Shown one piece after another: positions 56,899 to 64,000 of a DNA stretch of 64,000 nt. The notes under the pieces were generated by a model that was not told the origin of the DNA, searched no databases, and worked only from the letters and a program-made list of their open reading frames with translations. Source of the stretch: Zestomonas carbonaria (GTDB taxonomy: Bacteria; Pseudomonadota; Gammaproteobacteria; Pseudomonadales; Pseudomonadaceae). Both the position numbers and the translations under genes were made by a program. How positions within the stretch are numbered: position 1 is the stretch's first letter; each line of letters starts with the position of its first letter. The stretch covers positions 164,267-228,266 of the forward strand of contig NZ_CAJFCI010000071.1 of NCBI RefSeq assembly GCF_904061905.1, given 5' to 3'.

Positions 56899-58305
56899 AT
56901 GGCAAACATTACTGGCACCGGTATTGGTTCCGGGCTCGATATCAACGCTATCGTCAAGTCGCTGGTTGATGCGCAGAGTGCCCCGAAGACAGCTCAACTT
57001 GACCGCCTCAAGAGCCAGGCCGATGCCAAGATATCTGGCGTAGGGCAACTGCAGAGCGCTCTCGAGGCCTTCCAGAAGGCCATGAAAGACCTGGGCAAGG
57101 ACACTGCCTTCTCGGCCCTGGCCGCACTTTCCTCGAAGCCTGAGCAGATCACCGTCTCTGCTTCGAACAATGCGGTCGCCGGTAGCTACCAGGTGAAGGT
57201 CAACCAGTTGGCGAGCTCGTCCAAGGTCGTCACCGAAGGCGTTGCGGCGGATACCGCATTCAGCGGCGGTTCGTTGACCGTGAGCCTCGGCGACGACGAA
57301 AGCTTCACGGTGGATATCGCCGAGGGGGCTTCGCTGCTTCAAGTGCGTGACGCCATCAACACCCAGTTGAAGGACAAGGGCATCACCGCCAACATCGTCA
57401 ACGACCCCGCCAATCCGCAGGCGGGGTCCCGTCTCATCTTCAGTTCTTCCGTCACGGGTGAGGGCAAGGACATCTCGGTCTCGGGCTCGAACGCCTCCCT
57501 TGATCAACTCAAGGTGGACGGCTCCCAGCAGCAACAGGGAAGCGGGGCCGGATATATCACCAAGGCCCAGAATGCCGAATTCGAGCTCGATGGCCTGAAA
57601 CTGTCCAGCGCGACCAACAAGGTCGAAGGCGCCGTCGACGGCCTCACTTTCGAGCTGCTCCCGGAGAGCGTCGACAAGATCACGACCCTGACTGTCGGTC
57701 CGAACAAGGAAGGCCTGAAGGAATCGGTCCAGAAGTTCGTCGATGCCTACAACCAGTTGATCAAGGTAACCGACAGCCTGACGAAGGTTTCCCAGGGCGC
57801 CGATGGCAAGACGACCAACAGTGGCGCCCTGGTCGGTGATTCGAGCCTGCGTCAGTTGCTCAATACCGTGCGCAAGGAACTCACCACGTCGATGGACACC
57901 GGCAACGGTGAAATCAAGATTCTGGCGGACCTGGGGATCAAGACACAGAACGACGGCACCTTGCTCATCGACCAGAGCAAGCTGGACAAGATCATCGAGA
58001 AAAGCCCGGAGTCGATCGGCGCCCTCTTCACGGGGAACGAGGGGCTGTTCAAGCGACTGGATGACCAGGTGAAAATCTACACCCAGGCGGGCGGCGTGCT
58101 GAAAGAGCGGACCGAATCGCTCCAGGGAACTCTCAGCAACATAAGCAAGCAGCGCGAGGCGCACGAGCGCAGCATGACGGCCCTCGAAGCGCGGCTCTAC
58201 GCCCAGTACAACGCCATGGACAACCTGGTGGGCCAGCTCACCGGCACCGGCAACTCGCTGCTGGCCAGCCTGGAAGCCCTGACTGCGCGGAACAACAAGT
58301 CCTGA
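56899..58305 (+). CDS. fliD: Filament cap protein FliD (HAP2)
   Basis: Caps the filament tip, aids flagellin folding and in P. aeruginosa binds mucin. The 468-residue protein has the FliD_N region (GTGIGSGLDINAIVKSLVDAQSAPKTAQL) and the C-terminal coiled coil (EAHERSMTALEARLYAQYNAMDNLVGQLTGTGNSLLASLEAL). The frame continues normally throughout. Starts at ATG 56899. Confidence 0.96.
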   Translation: MANITGTGIGSGLDINAIVKSLVDAQSAPKTAQLDRLKSQADAKISGVGQLQSALEAFQKAMKDLGKDTAFSALAALSSKPEQITVSASNNAVAGSYQVKVNQLASSSKVVTEGVAADTAFSGGSLTVSLGDDESFTVDIAEGASLLQVRDAINTQLKDKGITANIVNDPANPQAGSRLIFSSSVTGEGKDISVSGSNASLDQLKVDGSQQQQGSGAGYITKAQNAEFELDGLKLSSATNKVEGAVDGLTFELLPESVDKITTLTVGPNKEGLKESVQKFVDAYNQLIKVTDSLTKVSQGADGKTTNSGALVGDSSLRQLLNTVRKELTTSMDTGNGEIKILADLGIKTQNDGTLLIDQSKLDKIIEKSPESIGALFTGNEGLFKRLDDQVKIYTQAGGVLKERTESLQGTLSNISKQREAHERSMTALEARLYAQYNAMDNLVGQLTGTGNSLLASLEALTARNNKS

Positions 58306-58347
58306 TCACGCTGTCACGAGACATCGAAGAGAAGGGTAAAAACTCAC

Positions 58348-58374
58348 TAAAGCTTCGCTGGGTAGAACCGATAT
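58348..58374 (+). promoter_or_regulatory. Probable sigma-28 promoter of fliS
   Basis: TAAAGCTT, 11 bases, then ACCGATAT closely matches the FliA consensus. It lies 37 bp before the fliS start, which would give fliS and the FliT-like gene late expression in addition to fliD read-through. Confidence 0.75.
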
Positions 58375-58410
58375 ATAGGGTATGTCTCCAGTAGCCCAGT
58401 GAGAACGATC

Positions 58411-58797
58411 ATGAACGCGTCTACAGCTCTTCGGCAGTATCAGGCAGTCAACACCAATGTCATGGTCGCCGAGGCCAGTCCCCATCGACTCGTCCAGATG
58501 CTTATGGACGGTCAACTCAGCCGCATGGCCCAGGCCCGCGGAGCGCTCGAGCGGGGCCAGTTGGCCAGCAAGGGAGAGTTGATCAGCCGGGCCATCGCCA
58601 TCGTTGGCGGCCTGCGTGGTGCGCTCGACATGGAGCGTGGTGGAGAAGTCGCGGTCAATCTCGATCGCCTGTACGAATACATGACTCGTCGTCTCGTAGA
58701 GGCGAATGCCACGAACGACCTGGCGATTCTCGATGAGATTTCCCAACTGATGCGTACGATCAAGTCCGGCTGGGACGCAATTGCGCCGCTGGAATGA
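58411..58797 (+). CDS. fliS: Flagellin export chaperone FliS
   Basis: Binds the C-terminus of flagellin and prevents premature polymerisation before export. The 128-residue helical protein has ALRQYQAVNTNVMVAEASPHRLVQMLMDG near the N-terminus and RRLVEANATNDLAILDEISQLMRTIKSGWDAI toward the C-terminus. ATG 58411 is used; the in-frame GTG four codons upstream is weaker. Confidence 0.94.
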   Translation: MNASTALRQYQAVNTNVMVAEASPHRLVQMLMDGQLSRMAQARGALERGQLASKGELISRAIAIVGGLRGALDMERGGEVAVNLDRLYEYMTRRLVEANATNDLAILDEISQLMRTIKSGWDAIAPLE

Positions 58798-58814
58798 TTC
58801 GAAGGAGACAGAAC

Positions 58815-59111
58815 ATGAGTTTCGCTGTGCAGCTTCTTGAAGAGACCGGCAGCGCGCTGCGTGCGGCTCTTGAAAACCAGGACTGGGCTGCCATTGGCGA
58901 GCTGGACCAGCAGTGCCGCCGTGCGGTGGACGAGGCCATGGCCGATCCACTGCCCGATGAGGAATTGCTGAAAGTACGCATGCAAGAGCTGCTCGAGCTC
59001 TACCGCGAACTGGTGGAGGTCTGCCAGGCCGAGCAGCGTCGTCTGGCCGGCGAGCTCATGCAACTGAACCAGTCCAAGCAAGGCGCCAAGGTCTACCAAC
59101 TCTTCGGCTGA
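58815..59111 (+). CDS. FliT-like flagellar chaperone (FleP/FliS' position)
   Basis: A 98-residue all-helical charged protein with no Cys-rich or enzymatic motif: LLEETGSALRAALENQDWAAIGELDQQCRRAVDEAM and LLELYRELVEVCQAEQRRLAGEL. Size, composition and position after fliS match FliT-type chaperones that bind FliD. In P. aeruginosa the gene here has been called fleP and linked to type IV pilus length. AAGGAGAC eight bases upstream fixes the ATG at 58815. Confidence 0.83.
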   Translation: MSFAVQLLEETGSALRAALENQDWAAIGELDQQCRRAVDEAMADPLPDEELLKVRMQELLELYRELVEVCQAEQRRLAGELMQLNQSKQGAKVYQLFG

Positions 59112-59249
59112 TCCAAAGGGCGCGCATGCCGCGCCCCGTGCTGGATTGCTGCTCCCGCTTCACGCTAATCTCCCTGTATTCTTTGCTTCTTCCAGCCTGA
59201 ACAAGCTCTTGCTGTTCGTCGGCATGTTCGGAAAAATCACGCCATAAAT

Positions 59250-59278
59250 TTGACTCTAGCGGGTTTTTTGACTTTACT
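59250..59278 (+). promoter_or_regulatory. Sigma-70-like promoter of fleQ
   Basis: TTGACT, 17 bases, TTTACT, about 80 bp before fleQ. fleQ is not itself sigma-54 dependent in P. aeruginosa, so a sigma-70 site is expected here. Confidence 0.45.
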
Positions 59279-59358
59279 AGTGGCTAAATGATGGCGCTTT
59301 CCGGAATTCTGCCCGGCGTGCTTTCTCCTCTCACTCCTCGCTAAAAGATCAGAGAAAG

Positions 59359-60834
<1,476 letters not shown>

Positions 60835-60857
60835 GTCGTTCGCCTGCTTTTTTACTG

Positions 60858-60935
60858 GGTCCCCGCGTTCGCGGGGACGACGTGTGAGGGCTTGGTGTGG
60901 GTTACGTCATTCCCGCGAACGCGGGAATCCAATCA
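60858..60935. repeat. REP-like doublet between fleQ and fleS
   Basis: Two facing copies: CCCCGCGTTCGCGGGGACGA at the left and TCATTCCCGCGAACGCGGGA at the right. It may also terminate fleQ transcription. Confidence 0.85.
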
Positions 60936-61003
60936 ACCCCGTAGAATCGTCGGTGATTTGACGCTTCATTCCTAACTATCTGAATCAAAAGATAAAAAAT
61001 TTC

Positions 61004-61019
61004 AGGCACGGCGATTGCT
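61004..61019 (+). promoter_or_regulatory. Sigma-54 promoter of fleSR
   Basis: AGGCACGGCGATTGCT keeps GG-N10-GC. Transcription would start near 61030, so the fleS start must be ATG 61071 and not the in-frame ATG at 61020, which would lie upstream of the mRNA. Confidence 0.85.
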
Positions 61020-61070
61020 ATGTCTCTGTCGACCAACCGTTTACTGACGGTTCGAGACAGAGAGAAGAGC

Positions 61071-62291
61071 ATGAGCCACGCTGCCAGCCATTCCGCCGAT
61101 CCTATCCGTAGCGATTCCGAGAGCCCGTCTTCGGCGGAGCAGACCAGCCGGGCCGGCATCGAACAGGCGTTCGCCCTGTTCAACCAGATGTCCACCCAGC
61201 TCAACGAGTCCTACAACCTGCTCGAAGCGCGAGTTGCCGACCTGAAGGGCCAGTTGGCCCTGGTCAGCGCCCAGCGCATGCAGGAGCTGGCGGAGAAGGA
61301 GCGCCTGGCCCATCGGCTGCAGAGCCTGCTCGACCTGCTGCCCGGCGGGGTGATCGTCATCGACGGCCAGGGCGTGGTGCGCGAGGCCAACCCGGTGGCG
61401 ATCAACCTGCTCGGCAAGCCGCTGGTGGGCATGCTCTGGCGCGAGGTGATCGCGCGCTGCTTCGCGCCCCGCGAGGATGACGGCCATGAGATTTCCCTGA
61501 AGGATGGCCGCCGGCTGTCCATCGCCACCCGTTCGCTGTCCGGCGAACCGGGGCAACTGGTGTTGCTCAATGACCTGACGGAAACCCGTCGCCTGCAGGA
61601 CCAACTGGCCCGCAACGAGCGACTGTCGGCGCTCGGTCGCATGGTCGCCTCGCTGGCCCACCAGATCCGCACGCCGCTGTCCGCCGCCATGCTCTACGCC
61701 AGCCACCTCAGCGAGCAGGTGCTGGAAGTGGAACAGCAGCAGCGCTTTGCCGGGCGTCTCAAGGAGCGCCTGCACGAACTGGAGCACCAGGTCCGCGACA
61801 TGCTGGTGTTCGCCCGTGGCGACCTGCCGATGCCCGACCGCCTGGCGCCCAGGGCGCTGTTCGATGCCGTCCGCGCGGCGGCCGAGCCGCACCTGGCCGG
61901 CATGCGGGTGCGCTGGCAGTGCGACGCCCAGGCCGGCGAGGTGCTGTGCAACCGCGACACCCTGGTCGGCACCGTGCTCAACCTGATCGACAACGCCATC
62001 CAGGCGACGGGCCGCGACGCGCGCCTGAAGGTCCACCTGTACCGCCGCGACGACAGCCTGCGCCTGTGCGTCAGCGACGATGGCCCGGGCATCGACGCCG
62101 CCACCCTGGCGCGCCTGGGCGAACCCTTCTTCACCACCAAGACCACCGGTACCGGCCTCGGCCTAGCGGTGGTCAAGGCCGTTGCGCGCGCGCATCGGGG
62201 CGAGTTGCTGCTGCGCTCGCGTCCTGGCCGTGGCACCTGCGCCAGTTTGCTGTTGCCGCTGATTCCCGCGGCGCAATCGATTCAGGAGTAA
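61071..62291 (+). CDS. fleS: Flagellar sensor histidine kinase FleS
   Basis: Cytoplasmic kinase of the FleSR two-component system that activates mid-class flagellar genes. The 406-residue protein has an N-terminal coiled region, a PAS domain (about 90-175; LLDLLPGGVIVIDGQGVVREANPVAINLLG), the phosphoacceptor His197 in SLAHQIRTPLSAAML and an HATPase domain (LNLIDNAIQAT, DDGPGIDAATLARLGEPFFTTK, GTGLGLAVVKAV). No membrane segments. The start is set by the sigma-54 promoter and AGAGAGAAGAG. Confidence 0.95.
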   Translation: MSHAASHSADPIRSDSESPSSAEQTSRAGIEQAFALFNQMSTQLNESYNLLEARVADLKGQLALVSAQRMQELAEKERLAHRLQSLLDLLPGGVIVIDGQGVVREANPVAINLLGKPLVGMLWREVIARCFAPREDDGHEISLKDGRRLSIATRSLSGEPGQLVLLNDLTETRRLQDQLARNERLSALGRMVASLAHQIRTPLSAAMLYASHLSEQVLEVEQQQRFAGRLKERLHELEHQVRDMLVFARGDLPMPDRLAPRALFDAVRAAAEPHLAGMRVRWQCDAQAGEVLCNRDTLVGTVLNLIDNAIQATGRDARLKVHLYRRDDSLRLCVSDDGPGIDAATLARLGEPFFTTKTTGTGLGLAVVKAVARAHRGELLLRSRPGRGTCASLLLPLIPAAQSIQE

Positions 62292-62296
62292 TACCG

Positions 62297-63685
<1,389 letters not shown>

Positions 63686-63947
63686 GGCAAGGGCCGGTTA
63701 AGAGCGCTGAAGGCTGGAGGGCTGGACGAAAAAGCAGCCCAGGATTGGTGGTGAGCAGCCACGTAGCCGGATTGCATCCGGCTACCCGTCCGCTTTTGTA
63801 GGAGCCGGCTTGCTGGCGATGCTTTTGCGTTGCCGGGGATCGCGCGCATGGCGCGCTCCTACAGGTCGGCATCGAGGCCGTGTTTGTAGGAGCGGCCCAT
63901 AGCCGCGAAAAAAGGTTTGACAGCGAAGAGGCCTGACCAGAACGCTG
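63686..63947. repeat. Repeat-rich region downstream of fleR
   Basis: No gene is seen from 63686 to the window end (315 bp). It holds an AAGAGCGCTGAAGGCTGGAG element like that at 33817, a CCGGATTGCATCCGGCTACC palindrome (about 63767), and two GTAGGAGC-type elements (about 63796-63868 and 63886-63910). Confidence 0.8.
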
Positions 63948-64000
63948 TCCAGCCTCCAGCCTCCAGCCTCCAGCCTCCAGCCTCCAGCCTCCAGCCTCCA
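63948..64000. repeat. 7-bp tandem repeat array, cut by the window edge
   Basis: More than seven perfect copies of the heptamer TCCAGCC in a row up to the last base of the window. Confidence 0.9.

Noticed and set aside
59117..59137. GGGCGCG/CGCGCCC hairpin after the FliT-like gene as terminator
   Set aside because: The stem is good but no T-run follows, so it was not listed as a terminator.
61020..61070. Upstream ATG for fleS at 61020
   Set aside because: It lies at or before the transcription start implied by the sigma-54 promoter at 61004-61019.
63948..64000. Possible CRISPR array
   Set aside because: The 7-bp units are directly adjacent with no spacers and no cas genes are nearby.

Overview
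The window is a high-GC pseudomonad chromosome segment. Flagellar, Rnf, QuiP-type acylase and MetG proteins all resemble those of the Pseudomonas aeruginosa lineage, but gene order and many residues differ from what I remember of P. aeruginosa PAO1. A relative in that lineage (P. nitroreducens/P. knackmussii/P. citronellolis-like) is my best guess; this is an inference from memory. No rRNA, tRNA, CRISPR array, prophage or complete insertion sequence was seen.

Layout. 1-6281 (minus strand): the rnfABCDGE operon for the membrane Rnf/Rsx electron-transport complex, with the first codons of a probable nth downstream. 6325-6927: a chromosomal ccdA-ccdB toxin-antitoxin pair with a long palindromic operator candidate, wedged between rnfA and metG. 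6942-10969: metG, and on the other strand apbC/mrp and dcd. 11083-36609: a mosaic of housekeeping and envelope genes: QuiP-like acylase, SEC-C proteins, OmpA-type lipoproteins, a DUF1145/Gly-rich/thioesterase trio, CopD-like protein, DinG-type helicase, secreted clan GH-A hydrolase, EstB-like esterase, pdxH, EamA exporter, cysteine-synthase-like enzyme, GAPDH/Epd-like enzyme, mlaA and an alpha/beta hydrolase. 36815-63685: a flagellar locus: flgBCDE, flgFGHIJK, flgL, a four-gene presumed flagellin-modification block (VioA-like aminotransferase, ATP-grasp ligase, methyltransferase, 1185-residue glycosyltransferase), fliC, flaG, fliD, fliS, a FliT-like gene, and the regulators fleQ and fleSR.

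Regulation can be read from the DNA. Sigma-54 (-24/-12) sites precede flgB, flgF, fliD and fleS; sigma-28 sites precede fliC and fliS; a sigma-70-like site precedes fleQ. This fits the known hierarchy FleQ -> FleSR and basal body/hook -> filament.

The intergenic regions are loaded with repeats: REP-like doublets around a CCCGCG-TTCGCGGG core, GTAGCCCGGATGCAATCCGGG-type palindromes, GGGAGAGGG-type palindromes and GTAGGAGC-type palindromes. Some have landed in sensitive places: between rnfC and rnfD, and inside the 5' coding end of flgI. Two further elements look like miniature inverted-repeat elements: 267 bp with perfect 24-bp ends (17649-17915) and 137 bp (28341-28477). The most interesting items are the flagellin-modification block, the flgI leader built from repeats, the 267-bp nested palindromic element, and the ccdAB module with a changed toxin C-terminus.
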